Assembly (NCBI GenBank): GCA_012735405.1
Contig: JAAYHM010000006.1
Span: 1-33,231, forward strand
DNA length: 33,231 nt
Reading direction: 5' to 3'
Origin: Tissierellia bacterium
Lineage (GTDB): Bacteria; Bacillota; Clostridia; Tissierellales; Tepidimicrobiaceae
Under the pieces are notes generated by a model. The model saw only the letters and a list, made by a program, of their open reading frames with translations. It was not told where the DNA came from and did not search any database. Positions 1-7,784 of the stretch are shown here, piece after piece (position 1 is the first letter of the stretch; each line of letters starts with the position of its first letter). Both the position numbers and the translations under genes were made by a program.

Positions 1-67
1 ATAAAAGGTACATCAGTAGTAAAATACGAATAAAAAACGTTTATAAGATATAGGAAGGAGTGGGAAA

Positions 68-577
68 ATGAGCGTATTTACATATATTGCAAGTGATTAT
101 CCCCTTAAAGAAGTTGAAAATCCACATGTAAAAACATTGTCTGTAAATCAAGCGTTAGAAATGGGAATTGAAGTTGCTGATTTTTTATTAGAACCATCTT
201 TTGATAGAGACAAACCCAATGTAATTTTATGGGCAGATGATGATAAAAATTTTGGGGAAATATCAATTAGAGCATTTTCCAGAGATGATCTACTCTATGA
301 TATTTATTCAAAGAAGAAATATCTAGCACAATTAGAGTGGGAATATACTGAATGCAGGGCAAAGAAGTTAATAGAGTATATAAAAGACCATTTAAATGAG
401 GCTGATGAAATTGAACTTTGGAATACATGGTTAGGTATAGCTACAAAAAAGTTAAAACCAAAGACAAAAATGCATCATATACCAATTGAACAATTAACTT
501 GTTTGGATATAGAAAAATTGTTTAACAAGGATAGCTTTGATTTTCCTGAATGCATTATAGTTACAAAAGGAAAATGA
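68..577 (+). CDS. Hypothetical protein, unrecognised family
   Basis: This 169-aa protein is soluble-looking and acidic, with no signal peptide or membrane segment. The start is set by the strong ribosome binding site GGAAGGAG shortly before the ATG. The opening residues (MSVFTYIASDYPL) and the tryptophan-rich centre (ILWADDD, LEWEYTE, LWNTWLG) look like a conserved fold, but I cannot assign a function. The next gene downstream is a frameshifted remnant and then a tiny membrane protein, so this end of the window looks like a decaying accessory patch. Small orphan proteins in such patches are sometimes immunity proteins; that is only a guess from context. Confidence 0.75.
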   Translation: MSVFTYIASDYPLKEVENPHVKTLSVNQALEMGIEVADFLLEPSFDRDKPNVILWADDDKNFGEISIRAFSRDDLLYDIYSKKKYLAQLEWEYTECRAKKLIEYIKDHLNEADEIELWNTWLGIATKKLKPKTKMHHIPIEQLTCLDIEKLFNKDSFDFPECIIVTKGK

Positions 578-657
578 GATTTTTTTGCTTTATTAAACAA
601 CACATTATTACAGTAGATTATGTAAACTAAAAGTATTGTATTTAGCGATGTCAGAAT

Positions 658-872
658 ATGAATAGAGAAAAATTAAAATGCCATAAGGACAGGAAGAGAA
701 ATTGGATTTAGATGTGATAGGAATTCCTATTTTGTAAGCCATAAAACTGATGTTAAGTGGAATATATGGCGATGATAATCAAACAAAGCAATATTTTAAA
801 TCTGCTGATGACCTTATTAATAATGCCTCAATTAATGGAATTCCATTAAATGAAATGTGGAGTAATACATAA
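658..872 (+). pseudogene. Frameshifted remnant of a small (about 70-aa) protein
   Basis: Three consecutive reading-frame pieces join into one plausible protein. The first begins at ATG 658 (MNREKLKCHKD). The second, in the next frame from about 692, reads GREIGFRCDRNSYFVSH and on to KWNIW. The third, in the remaining frame from about 775, reads DDNQTKQYFKSADDLINNA and ends GIPLNEMWSNT before TAA at 870-872. Each frame change is equivalent to one extra base, near 688-692 and near 775. The tail (FKSADDLINNAxINGIPLNEMW) resembles a motif I associate with small Firmicute proteins of unknown role. Read in any single frame, the gene cannot make the full product. A sequencing error is less likely because two independent shifts are needed. 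Confidence 0.6.
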
Positions 873-953
873 ATTAACTATATTTTATGATGCTATTTTC
901 CTTACATACATTAGTGATTTGGTTAAATATGTTTACTGGAATGGGAGGATTTT

Positions 954-1151
954 ATGAATTTATTAATGCTAGGCATAGGTATTTATATTTTGGGTTTTAT
1001 AATAACAGTTATAAGTGCTGGAATTTTTGATACAACTGGACAATCTTCATATTATTATGGGATTATATTTTCAATACTTTATCTTTCAGCTATTGTAGGA
1101 GTATCGACATCACTTATTTTGAGAGAATTAAGAAAAAAGGACAGCTCTTAA
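954..1151 (+). CDS. Small two-helix membrane protein, unknown
   Basis: The 65-aa product has two predicted membrane helices (about residues 3-24 and 34-55), joined by a short polar loop (FDTTGQSSYYYG), and a charged C-terminus (LRELRKKDSS) likely to lie in the cytoplasm. GGGAGG stands at a good distance before the ATG. I do not recognise the family and the neighbours give no functional clue: a broken gene lies upstream and csaA about 150 bp downstream, without obvious coupling. Confidence 0.65.
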   Translation: MNLLMLGIGIYILGFIITVISAGIFDTTGQSSYYYGIIFSILYLSAIVGVSTSLILRELRKKDSS

Positions 1152-1298
1152 GGTATAATATTTATAAAATGCATTTAGTTGATTTATGTGTAACAAAGCT
1201 AATTTATATTAACATAGGTGCTGAATATCTCTTAAAAATAAAAACAGGAATTGCAAAAATTTTAATATGTATAAATTGTTACATAGGAGGATCTCAGT

Positions 1299-1628
1299 AT
1301 GGCTACCTTTGAAGATTTCTTAAAATTAGATATTAGAGTTGGAGAGGTTATAAAAGTAGAGTCCTTTGAAAAAGCTAGAAAACCTGCTTATAAACTATGG
1401 ATAGATTTTGGGGATGAAATAGGCATAAAGAAATCCAGTGCTCAAATTACAGAGTGTTATAAAAAAGAAGATCTAATTGGTAAGCAGGTTTTGGGGGTAG
1501 TAAACTTTCCACCAAAACAAATTGCTGATTTTGTATCTGAAGTATTAATATTGGGAGTCTATGCTAAGCAAGGTGTAGTATTAATTCAACCTGAGCAGCC
1601 TGTTGAAAAGGGAGATAAATTAGGATAA
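1299..1628 (+). CDS. csaA: CsaA-type tRNA-binding-domain protein
   Basis: The 109-aa product is a stand-alone EMAP/Trbp111-type OB fold, the length expected of CsaA. Family features visible are the N-terminal FLKLDIRVGEVIKVE, the central KLWIDFGDEIGIKKSSAQIT, and the C-terminal VNFPPKQIADFVSEVLILG. In Bacillus, CsaA was described as a chaperone linked to protein export, and the fold binds tRNA in related proteins; which role applies here cannot be read from sequence. AGGAGG precedes the ATG. It stands alone, upstream of the parAB promoter region. Confidence 0.93.
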   Translation: MATFEDFLKLDIRVGEVIKVESFEKARKPAYKLWIDFGDEIGIKKSSAQITECYKKEDLIGKQVLGVVNFPPKQIADFVSEVLILGVYAKQGVVLIQPEQPVEKGDKLG

Positions 1629-1712
1629 TTATATTTATAGAATAAAATTAATGATTCCTTGAGAAAGATGAAGGATGACAGTCTTGTTAAATAGGGGATA
1701 ATGGATAAAAAA

Positions 1713-1728
1713 TGTTCCACGTGGAACA
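1713..1728. promoter_or_regulatory. parS centromere site 1 (upstream of parA)
   Basis: TGTTCCACGTGGAACA is a perfect 16-bp palindrome matching the parS consensus (TGTTnCACGTGnAACA). Here the symmetry continues into flanking A and T runs, giving a 28-bp perfect inverted repeat (1707-1734). ParB/Spo0J loads onto such sites, spreads by CTP-dependent sliding, and recruits SMC. The site lies 134 bp before parA. The T run after the palindrome could also let it work as a weak terminator behind csaA. Confidence 0.93.
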
Positions 1729-1861
1729 TTTTTTGTTTTACTAAGTTTAATAGTCTGTTTATAAAAGAAATAAAGTATATATAGTATTATATAATTAAAA
1801 TATTACATTTTTTTTAAATTATCTGTTATTATATAATAAAGTATACATTTGAGGTGGTAGG

Positions 1862-2641
1862 ATGGGTCGTATAATTTCTGTATTTAATCAGAAGGGAGGG
1901 GTTGGAAAAACCACTTCTGTAATAAATTTATCTGCTGCACTGGGTAAAATGGGAAAAAAAATATTAGTAATAGATATAGATCCACAAGGAAATGCAACCA
2001 GTGGTTTGGGTATAGACAAAAATAGCCTGAGGGAATCCATATATGATGTAATTATAAATAATTTAGATATGAAAACTGTTATAATGTCTACATCAGCAGA
2101 AAATGTTGATATTGTGCCTTCCAATGTAGATCTGGCCGGTGCAGAAATTGAACTAATAGAAAAAGAAGATAGGGAATTGTCTTTAAAAAAATCTTTAGTG
2201 TCAGTTAAGGATGACTATGATTTTCTATTTATAGATTGCCCACCATCCTTAGGCTTGTTAAGTATAAACGGACTAGCTGCTTCAGACAGTGTTATAGTTC
2301 CTATACAATGTGAGTACTATGCCTTGGAAGGTGTAAGCCAGCTAATGGAAACCATACTACTTGTAAAGAGAAGCTTAAATCCAGATTTGGAAATTGAGGG
2401 TGTTATTTTAAGTATGTTTGATGGTAGGACAAACCTTTCTATACAGGTGGTAGAAGAGGTAAAAAAATATTTTAAGGATAAGGTCTACACATCAATTATT
2501 CCTCGAAATGTAAGGTTGGCTGAGGCTCCCAGCCATGGCCTATCTGTAATTGATTATGATCCTAAATCCAGAGGTGCAGAGGCCTATACTGATTTAGCAG
2601 AAGAGTTTCTATATTTGCTGGAGGATGCTGTAGATTATTAA
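1862..2641 (+). CDS. parA: ParA/Soj chromosome-partitioning ATPase
   Basis: A 259-aa deviant-Walker P-loop ATPase that acts with ParB in origin segregation and, in Bacillus, in control of DnaA. The deviant Walker A box KGGVGKTT is at residues 11-18, Walker A' reads VIDIDPQGNAT, and Walker B is in DYDFLFIDCPPSLG. The C-terminal region contains IIPRNVRLAEAPSHG, typical of Soj rather than MinD, and there is no C-terminal amphipathic membrane helix. GAGGTGG precedes the ATG. A TATAAT (1832-1837) lies just upstream but its -35 is poor. parB follows after 63 bp. Confidence 0.97.
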   Translation: MGRIISVFNQKGGVGKTTSVINLSAALGKMGKKILVIDIDPQGNATSGLGIDKNSLRESIYDVIINNLDMKTVIMSTSAENVDIVPSNVDLAGAEIELIEKEDRELSLKKSLVSVKDDYDFLFIDCPPSLGLLSINGLAASDSVIVPIQCEYYALEGVSQLMETILLVKRSLNPDLEIEGVILSMFDGRTNLSIQVVEEVKKYFKDKVYTSIIPRNVRLAEAPSHGLSVIDYDPKSRGAEAYTDLAEEFLYLLEDAVDY

Positions 2642-2663
2642 AATAAGGGAAAGGTGGTGAAAA

Positions 2664-2697
2664 TCCTGGTTGTGACATAAATTCGTTTAAACCAGGA
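2664..2697 (+). promoter_or_regulatory. Hairpin covering the parB ribosome binding site
   Basis: TCCTGGTT (2664-2671) pairs perfectly with AACCAGGA (2690-2697) around an 18-nt loop. The 3' arm contains most of the AGGAG (2694-2698) that serves the parB GTG start at 2705, so the folded form would hide it. A possible short leader ORF (GTG 2654, VKILVVT, stop 2678-2680) runs through the 5' arm, and ribosomes on it could open the stem. The pairing is seen in sequence; the regulatory role is inference. Confidence 0.5.
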
Positions 2698-2704
2698 GAC
2701 TTAA

Positions 2705-3571
2705 GTGGCTTCAAAAAAAAGAGGTTTAGGTAGAGGATTGTCTGCATTGATACCAGATGATTTGGAGGCAAACTTTTTTAATCCTGAAGAAAAAAAGGAA
2801 CAAATAGTAGAGTTGGATATAGATTTAATTATTCCAAATAAAAATCAACCCAGGAAGGAATTTGAAAAGGAAAGCCTTAAGGAGTTAAAAAACTCAATTG
2901 AGCAATATGGGGTAATTCAGCCAATTGTAGTTAGAAAGCTTGAAGAAAAGTATGAGATAATTGCAGGAGAAAGAAGATGGAGGGCAGCCAAGGAGGCAAG
3001 TCTTGAGAAATTACCTTGCATAATAAAAGAAGTGGATGATAAGGAAGCTATTAAACTTGCCCTAATTGAAAACCTTCAAAGAGAGGACTTAAATCCTATG
3101 GAAGAGGCTAATGCCTTCAAAAATTTAATGGATAGCTATAATCTTACACAGGAGGAAGTTGCTGAAGCAGTTGGAAAAAGCAGGTCCTATGTAGCAAACT
3201 CCTTAAGACTTCTAAATCTTGAAAAGGAAATACAGGACTATATAGCAGAAGGTAAAATAACAAGCGGCCATGGAAAGGCCCTGCTAGGAATAAGGAACAA
3301 AAAGGACAGATTATCAGTTGCACAATCAATAATAGACAAAAAGTTAAATGTAAGGGAAACGGAAAAACTAGTGTCAAAGACTAAAACAAAGAAGACAAAA
3401 AAGAGTAGTGTAGAAAAGGATCCAATTATTGTAGAAATTGAGGAAAGACTTATGAGCGCACTGGGGACAAAGGTAAGCCTAATACCTGGTAAAAAGGGTG
3501 GAAAAATTGAAATAGAATTTTATACAGATGATGACTTACAGAGGATACTTGAAATTATTACAGATTTATAA
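2705..3571 (+). CDS. parB: ParB/Spo0J chromosome-partitioning protein
   Basis: A 288-aa CTP-dependent DNA clamp that loads at parS. The N-terminus KKRGLGRGLSALIPD is the ParA-stimulating segment. The ParB N-domain follows, with the CTP-binding motif GERRWRA at residues 88-94 and ENLQREDLNPMEEA. Next comes the helix-turn-helix (LTQEEVAEAVGKSRSYVANS) and a lysine-rich linker leading to the dimerisation domain. The start is GTG with AGGAG upstream, giving the expected N-terminus. Its TAA stop (3569-3571) is one base from the second parS core, so the gene is tightly boxed between parA and its own binding site. Confidence 0.97.
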   Translation: MASKKRGLGRGLSALIPDDLEANFFNPEEKKEQIVELDIDLIIPNKNQPRKEFEKESLKELKNSIEQYGVIQPIVVRKLEEKYEIIAGERRWRAAKEASLEKLPCIIKEVDDKEAIKLALIENLQREDLNPMEEANAFKNLMDSYNLTQEEVAEAVGKSRSYVANSLRLLNLEKEIQDYIAEGKITSGHGKALLGIRNKKDRLSVAQSIIDKKLNVRETEKLVSKTKTKKTKKSSVEKDPIIVEIEERLMSALGTKVSLIPGKKGGKIEIEFYTDDDLQRILEIITDL

Positions 3572-3572
3572 A

Positions 3573-3588
3573 TGTTCCACGTGGAACA
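3573..3588. promoter_or_regulatory. parS centromere site 2 (at the parB stop codon)
   Basis: A second exact copy of TGTTCCACGTGGAACA begins one base after the parB stop. Symmetry extends seven bases on each side, making a 30-bp perfect inverted repeat (3566-3595) that takes in the stop codon. With the copy at 1713 it brackets parAB. The identical 16-bp core in two places confirms this as the local ParB operator. Confidence 0.93.
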
Positions 3589-3721
3589 TTTATAATATAA
3601 TTGACCTTTATTGGTTACATTAAAAGGTGAATATTATTTACTGGGAAATGAATAATATCATTTATTTCTTTCATCCATTTGATATAATATAATTAAAATA
3701 CATAGAAATGGTGGTGATTTA

Positions 3722-4360
3722 ATGTTTATTGAAAAATCTTTAAAAGAATATATTGACTCAGTAGCATCAAAGGAACCAACTCCAGGTGGAGGTAGTGTTG
3801 CAGCATTGGCTGGTAGCTTAGGAGCTGCTTTAACAGCAATGGTTGGCTGCTTGACCATTGGCAGAAAAATATATGAGGAATTGGATGAAGAAGTAAAAGA
3901 GGTTATGGATAAAAACTTTAAGGAATTATACAATAGCATTGAAAGACTAAATGGAATAGTTGATGAAGACACTAAAGCCTTTGATAAGGTAATGGAAGCC
4001 CTAAAGATGCCAAAGGAAACTGAAGAAGAAAAGAAGGCCAGATCTGAAGCAATTCAAGAAGGGTATAAAGTGGCCTTAGAGGTTCCTTTAAGATGTGCTG
4101 AAGAATGTTATCAAGTATTGAAATTGTCAAGAGTATTTGCTGATCATGGAAATGTAAATGCAATTACAGATGTTGGTGTAGGAGCTTTACTTGCAGCTGC
4201 TGCTGTTGAAAGTGCAATATTGAATGTTAAAATAAATCTAAAGAGCATAAAAGATGCTGAATTTAAGAAAAAAATAGAAGAAAGAATAGAGTTTTTAATA
4301 TCTGACGGTTATAAATTAAAAGATGAGATAATGGAAATTGTATATGAAAGATTGGGATAG
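3722..4360 (+). CDS. fchA: Cyclodeaminase/cyclohydrolase family protein (FchA-like)
   Basis: The 212-aa product matches the length of stand-alone methenyltetrahydrofolate cyclohydrolase FchA and the related formiminotetrahydrofolate cyclodeaminase. The family signature KEPTPGGGSVAALAGSLGAA starts at about residue 17, followed by long amphipathic helices (LDEEVKEVMDKNFKELYN, MPKETEEEKKARSEAIQEG) and the C-terminal segment ADHGNVNAITDVGVGALLA. The likely role is one-carbon folate metabolism in the cytosol. No other folate gene is nearby, so cyclohydrolase and cyclodeaminase activity cannot be told apart. GGTGGTG precedes the ATG, and a strong terminator follows directly. Confidence 0.85.
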   Translation: MFIEKSLKEYIDSVASKEPTPGGGSVAALAGSLGAALTAMVGCLTIGRKIYEELDEEVKEVMDKNFKELYNSIERLNGIVDEDTKAFDKVMEALKMPKETEEEKKARSEAIQEGYKVALEVPLRCAEECYQVLKLSRVFADHGNVNAITDVGVGALLAAAAVESAILNVKINLKSIKDAEFKKKIEERIEFLISDGYKLKDEIMEIVYERLG

Positions 4361-4385
4361 AAGAAGCCAAAGGGCTTCTTTTTTT
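4361..4385 (+). terminator. Intrinsic terminator after fchA-like gene
   Basis: AAGAAGCC (4361-4368) and GGCTTCTT (4373-4380) form a perfect 8-bp stem with a 4-nt loop, and the T run continues to 4385. It starts immediately after the TAG stop. Confidence 0.92.
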
Positions 4386-4450
4386 CTATATAAATGAAAA
4401 GGAATATGGTATAATAATAAGGTATACTTAATAGATAAGGGTGGTATGGA

Positions 4451-5593
4451 ATGATATATTTTGACAATGGAGCTACAACCTTTCCAAAACCTGATGAAGT
4501 TTATGATGCAATAATGAAAGCCATGAAAGAATATGGTGCTAACCCAGGTAGATCAGGCCATAAATTAGCTATAAGAATGGGAAGGGAAATTTATGAAACA
4601 AGGGAGTTGCTAGCTAAACTTTTTAATATAGATAATCCTATGAATATTATATTTACCTCCAATTGTACAGAAAGCCTAAACCTGGCAATCAAAGGGATAT
4701 TAAGTAAAGGGGATCATGTTATTACTTCTTCTATGGAGCATAATTCAGTACTTCGTCCTTTAGCGGCTTTAGAAAAAGAAGGAGTAGAATTAACCATTGT
4801 AAAAGGAGACCCTACAGGGAAGATAAAAGTAGAGGATATTGCTAATAGCATTAGGAGCAATACTAAGCTAATAGTAATTACCCATGTTTCTAATTTAACT
4901 GGTACAATTATGCCTATAGAAGAAATAGGCAGGATAGCTAAGGAAAAGGGCATACTCCTCCTTGTGGATGCTGCTCAATCAGCAGGAGTTTATGATATAG
5001 ATGTAAAAAAGATGAATATAGATATGTTGGCTTTTCCTGGTCACAAGGGCTTGTTGGGACCCCAAGGAACTGGAGGCCTTTATATCAGAGAAGGACTCTT
5101 GTTAAAGGAAATAAAACAAGGTGGGACAGGAAGCTTTTCTCATGTACTAGACATGCCAGATATATTACCAGACAGATATGAAAGCGGAACCTTAAATGGT
5201 CCAGGCATAGTCGGACTTGGTGCAGGTATAAGATATATTTTAAATAAGGGTATAGAAAATATAAGAAAACATGAAGAGGAGCTAACTAAACACTTTATAG
5301 AGGGATTAATGCAAATTGATAAGGTGAAGGTATATGGCCCATTAAATGAAAAGGAACAGGGAGCTGTAGTATCTATAAATATAGGTGATGAAGATTCTTC
5401 TGAAATAAGCTTTATTTTAGATGAAAAATATGATATACAAGTTAGGCCAGGTCTCCACTGTGCACCTTTAGCCCATAAGACCATAGGTACTTTTGAACAG
5501 GGAGTAGTTAGATTTAGCTTTGGACCTTTTAATACTCATGACCAGATTGACTATGCTTTAAAGGCAATAAGAGAAATAGCTAAGGAGGTATAA
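4451..5593 (+). CDS. Cysteine desulfurase family protein (class V aminotransferase)
   Basis: A 380-aa PLP enzyme of the NifS/SufS-like class V group, resembling the stand-alone Clostridial subfamily of cysteine-desulfurase-like proteins. The N-terminal IYFDNGATTFPKP is diagnostic. The cofactor pocket shows D173/Q176 (VDAAQSAGV) and the Schiff-base lysine K199 in FPGHKGLLGPQGTGG. The likely persulfide cysteine is C337 in VRPGLHCAPLAHKTIGT, so sulfur transfer from cysteine is plausible. No iron-sulfur scaffold (iscU/sufU) gene is adjacent, and the physiological acceptor is unknown. It starts a run of closely spaced genes: DUF4446 follows after 8 bp and the lipid kinase after that. Confidence 0.88.
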   Translation: MIYFDNGATTFPKPDEVYDAIMKAMKEYGANPGRSGHKLAIRMGREIYETRELLAKLFNIDNPMNIIFTSNCTESLNLAIKGILSKGDHVITSSMEHNSVLRPLAALEKEGVELTIVKGDPTGKIKVEDIANSIRSNTKLIVITHVSNLTGTIMPIEEIGRIAKEKGILLLVDAAQSAGVYDIDVKKMNIDMLAFPGHKGLLGPQGTGGLYIREGLLLKEIKQGGTGSFSHVLDMPDILPDRYESGTLNGPGIVGLGAGIRYILNKGIENIRKHEEELTKHFIEGLMQIDKVKVYGPLNEKEQGAVVSINIGDEDSSEISFILDEKYDIQVRPGLHCAPLAHKTIGTFEQGVVRFSFGPFNTHDQIDYALKAIREIAKEV

Positions 5594-5601
5594 GAGGGGT
5601 A

Positions 5602-6123
5602 ATGCACATGGAGAGTATTAGGGAAGTAGTATCATTATATAGCGTTGAGATCATATTGGGTTTGGCCCTTGCTATTATTATTTTATTATTAATAAATATT
5701 ATTTTTGGAATTAGAGTTTCCAAAATAAAAAAGAGGTATGAATTACTTGTGAGGGGAATGGATAAAACAAACATTGAAGACATATTAATAAGACATGGTG
5801 AAGAAATTGATGATATAAAAGAAGAAATTGCAGCCTTTGAAGAAGCATTGAGAAAAATGGATAATAAGCTGGCCTTTGCAGTTCAAAAAGTGGGATTTGT
5901 TAGATATAATGCTTTTGGAGAAATGGGTTCTGAGCTTAGTTTTTCTATTGCTTTTTTGGATGATTTCTTGAATGGTTTTGTATTAACAAGTATATATGGT
6001 CGTGAAAATTCTATTTGCTATGCCAAACCAATTAAAAATGGAAAATCCATATATCCCTTATCAGCAGAGGAAATTCAATCAATAGATAGGGCTATTAAGG
6101 GAGATTTATTTACTAATTTGTAA
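5602..6123 (+). CDS. DUF4446 family membrane-anchored protein
   Basis: A 173-aa protein with one N-terminal membrane helix (about residues 15-37, LGLALAIIILLLINIIFGI), a coiled-coil-like charged stretch (HGEEIDDIKEEIAAFEEALRKMDNKL), and a globular end (VGFVRYNAFGEMGSELSFSIAFLD, ENSICYAKPIKNGKSIYPLS) that I recognise as DUF4446. The biochemical role is unknown. GAGGGG lies only a few bases before the first ATG; the second ATG (5608) has better spacing and would shorten the protein by two residues. In Clostridia this family is often seen near parB, as here. Confidence 0.85.
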   Translation: MHMESIREVVSLYSVEIILGLALAIIILLLINIIFGIRVSKIKKRYELLVRGMDKTNIEDILIRHGEEIDDIKEEIAAFEEALRKMDNKLAFAVQKVGFVRYNAFGEMGSELSFSIAFLDDFLNGFVLTSIYGRENSICYAKPIKNGKSIYPLSAEEIQSIDRAIKGDLFTNL

Positions 6124-6137
6124 AATTAGGAGGCGCT

Positions 6138-7019
6138 ATGGAAAGGATACTTTTTATAATCAACCCTGTAGCAGGAGGAGGAAGAACTAAGAAATTAGTT
6201 CCTCTAATAAATGACATTATGGGCCAAAATAATATAGAATATGACATAGTTTTTACTACTAGGCCCAAGGAAGGTACAGACTTAGCCAGTAAAGGAATTG
6301 ACAAGGGATATAGTAAAATTGTTGCAGTTGGTGGAGATGGTACTGTAAATGAGGTTGCATTTGGTATAGTGGGAAAGGGTACCTTAGGGATACTGCCAAG
6401 TGGGACAGGCAATGATTTAGCCAGAGCCTTAAATATACCTTTAAACCCAAAGGATGCATTGGAGAAAATATTAAATGGTAGGACAAAGAATATAGATGTA
6501 TGTTCTGTAAATAATGGGCTATTTTTGAATATTTCCAGCATTGGATTTGATGCAGAGGTAGCCAAAATTACTGAAAATATAAAAACAAAAATTAAATCAA
6601 GTATATCTTATGTAATAGCTCTATTTATAGCTCTTTTTAAGTTTAAATTTATTAAGGCAGAAATGGAAATTGATAATTCATCAATTGAAAGTGATATACT
6701 GCTTATTGCTATTGGAAATGGCAATTATTATGGTGGAGGAATAAATATACTTCCTATGGCAAGTCTAGATGACGGCTATTTCCATGTATGTGTAGTAAAG
6801 AAAGTGCCTAAATTGAAATTGTTTTTCTTACTTCCCACCATAATAAATGGAAGCCATATAAATCAGAAGAAGTATGTTAGTATATATAAAGCAAAAAATG
6901 TAAGGGTAAGAACAAAGGATAAGGCATATATTAATATAGATGGAGAGATAGTAGATATTAATAAAGAAGCCCTATTTAGCATAAATAATACTAAGCTATC
7001 AGTTATTGCAGGTGATTAA
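6138..7019 (+). CDS. Diacylglycerol kinase family lipid kinase (YegS/BmrU type)
   Basis: The 293-aa product is the normal size for bacterial DAGK-catalytic-domain lipid kinases. It has the N-terminal phosphate loop FIINPVAGGGR, the nucleotide motif VAVGGDGTVNEV (GGDGTVNEV at residues 65-73), and PSGTGNDLARAL (87-98). The C-terminal beta-rich domain contains ISSIGFDAEVAK and YINIDGEIVD. It probably phosphorylates diacylglycerol or a related lipid at the inner face of the membrane; the exact substrate cannot be read. AGGAGG precedes the ATG and the gap to the DUF4446 gene is 14 bp, so they are probably co-transcribed. Confidence 0.92.
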   Translation: MERILFIINPVAGGGRTKKLVPLINDIMGQNNIEYDIVFTTRPKEGTDLASKGIDKGYSKIVAVGGDGTVNEVAFGIVGKGTLGILPSGTGNDLARALNIPLNPKDALEKILNGRTKNIDVCSVNNGLFLNISSIGFDAEVAKITENIKTKIKSSISYVIALFIALFKFKFIKAEMEIDNSSIESDILLIAIGNGNYYGGGINILPMASLDDGYFHVCVVKKVPKLKLFFLLPTIINGSHINQKKYVSIYKAKNVRVRTKDKAYINIDGEIVDINKEALFSINNTKLSVIAGD

Positions 7020-7044
7020 GGAAATCCTCTAGGAGGGATACTAT

Positions 7045-7200
7045 ATGAAAGATAAATCTCCCTGGCATAAAGGATATATAATAACAGATATGGAATTGGG
7101 TGATAGCTTGGATAATATAGTATTTATGCATGAGGAACCTTTTTTGGAAATAAAAAATAAGGATGAGATGGATGATGAAGGAACTGATTTAAATCTTTAA
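7045..7200 (+). CDS. Small acidic protein, 51 aa, unrecognised
   Basis: This ORF is missing from the supplied track. An ideal AGGAGGG (7031-7037) precedes ATG 7045 and the frame runs to TAA 7198-7200, 25 bp after the lipid kinase. The product is acidic, with KSPWHKGYIITDMELGDSLD in the N-terminal half and EEPFLEIKNKDEMDDEGTDL at the end; no membrane segment or known motif is visible. Its last codons form the 5' arm of a terminator and its stop overlaps that of the convergent yyaC by four bases, so it is the last gene of the desulfurase-DUF4446-kinase unit. The ribosome binding site is the main evidence that it is real. Confidence 0.65.
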   Translation: MKDKSPWHKGYIITDMELGDSLDNIVFMHEEPFLEIKNKDEMDDEGTDLNL

Positions 7201-7214
7201 GTCAGTTCCTTTTT
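7178..7214 (+). terminator. Terminator overlapping two convergent gene ends
   Basis: AAGGAACTGA (7178-7187) pairs with TCAGTTCCTT (7202-7211) around a 14-nt loop and is followed by T's to 7214. The 5' arm and loop lie inside the end of the 51-aa ORF, and the 3' arm lies inside the last codons of yyaC on the other strand. The U run is present only for plus-strand transcripts. Confidence 0.8.
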
Positions 7215-7784
7215 ATAATTTGAATTAAATAGTTTAAATAAGGCTCTGTTTAAGCTTTTTGCAATAATATCTGCCATATGCATTACCAGACTTAATCTGG
7301 TATTTTGAAGTATCATATACTCCATTATACCCTTGAAATTTACAACTCCGGTGATGCTTATATGGCCTATCTTTGGGAGATTTTTGTTTACACCTAAACC
7401 AGGCTTTAAAGGTCCTTTTCTAACATTAATGTATCCTATCCTGTCCATGCTTCCTAGTGATGCATCAATGGCAATTACTAAAGCCTTATTATAATATGTG
7501 TTTATCTCCCTTATTTTTTCATTTAAATTTTTCGCATGAACTGGTTCATCTAATGTTCCCATAAGATGGACCCCTTTATAGGAATTAATATGGGGCTTAA
7601 GCTTATAGCCTACTAAAGGTCCAAGGGAGTCGCCTGTAGACCTATCTGTACCTATACATAAAATAATTATTTCCTGGCTGTCTTCTAAATTTTCTTCTAA
7701 ATATTTAATTATCAAATTTGAAAATTTAGTAATAGCAAAGGGGCAAGAACTATCTACATAGTTATTAGTAACAATGTCTATCAT
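7197..7784 (-). CDS. yyaC: YyaC family spore protein (DUF1256)
   Basis: A 195-aa protein of the sporulation-specific YyaC family, whose fold is related to the germination protease GPR. Visible family segments are IILCIGTDRSTGDSLGPLVG, the acidic pocket ALVIAIDASLGSMDRIG, and GPLKPGLGVNKNLPKIGHISITG. In Bacillus it is a forespore product encoded beside soj-spo0J, as here, and its presence is direct evidence that the host forms endospores. GGAGGT precedes the ATG on the minus strand. I found no convincing sigma-F or sigma-G promoter upstream. Its 3' end overlaps the 51-aa ORF. Confidence 0.95.
   Translation of the reverse strand: MIDIVTNNYVDSSCPFAITKFSNLIIKYLEENLEDSQEIIILCIGTDRSTGDSLGPLVGYKLKPHINSYKGVHLMGTLDEPVHAKNLNEKIREINTYYNKALVIAIDASLGSMDRIGYINVRKGPLKPGLGVNKNLPKIGHISITGVVNFKGIMEYMILQNTRLSLVMHMADIIAKSLNRALFKLFNSNYKKELT

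Noticed and set aside
1713-1734. First palindrome as only an intrinsic terminator
   Set aside because: The 16-bp core exactly matches parS and is repeated at 3573 beside parB, so the partition-site reading is far better; a terminator side-role remains possible.
6113-6565. 150-aa minus-strand ORF within the lipid kinase gene
   Set aside because: It is an antisense shadow of conserved kinase motifs with no ribosome binding site.
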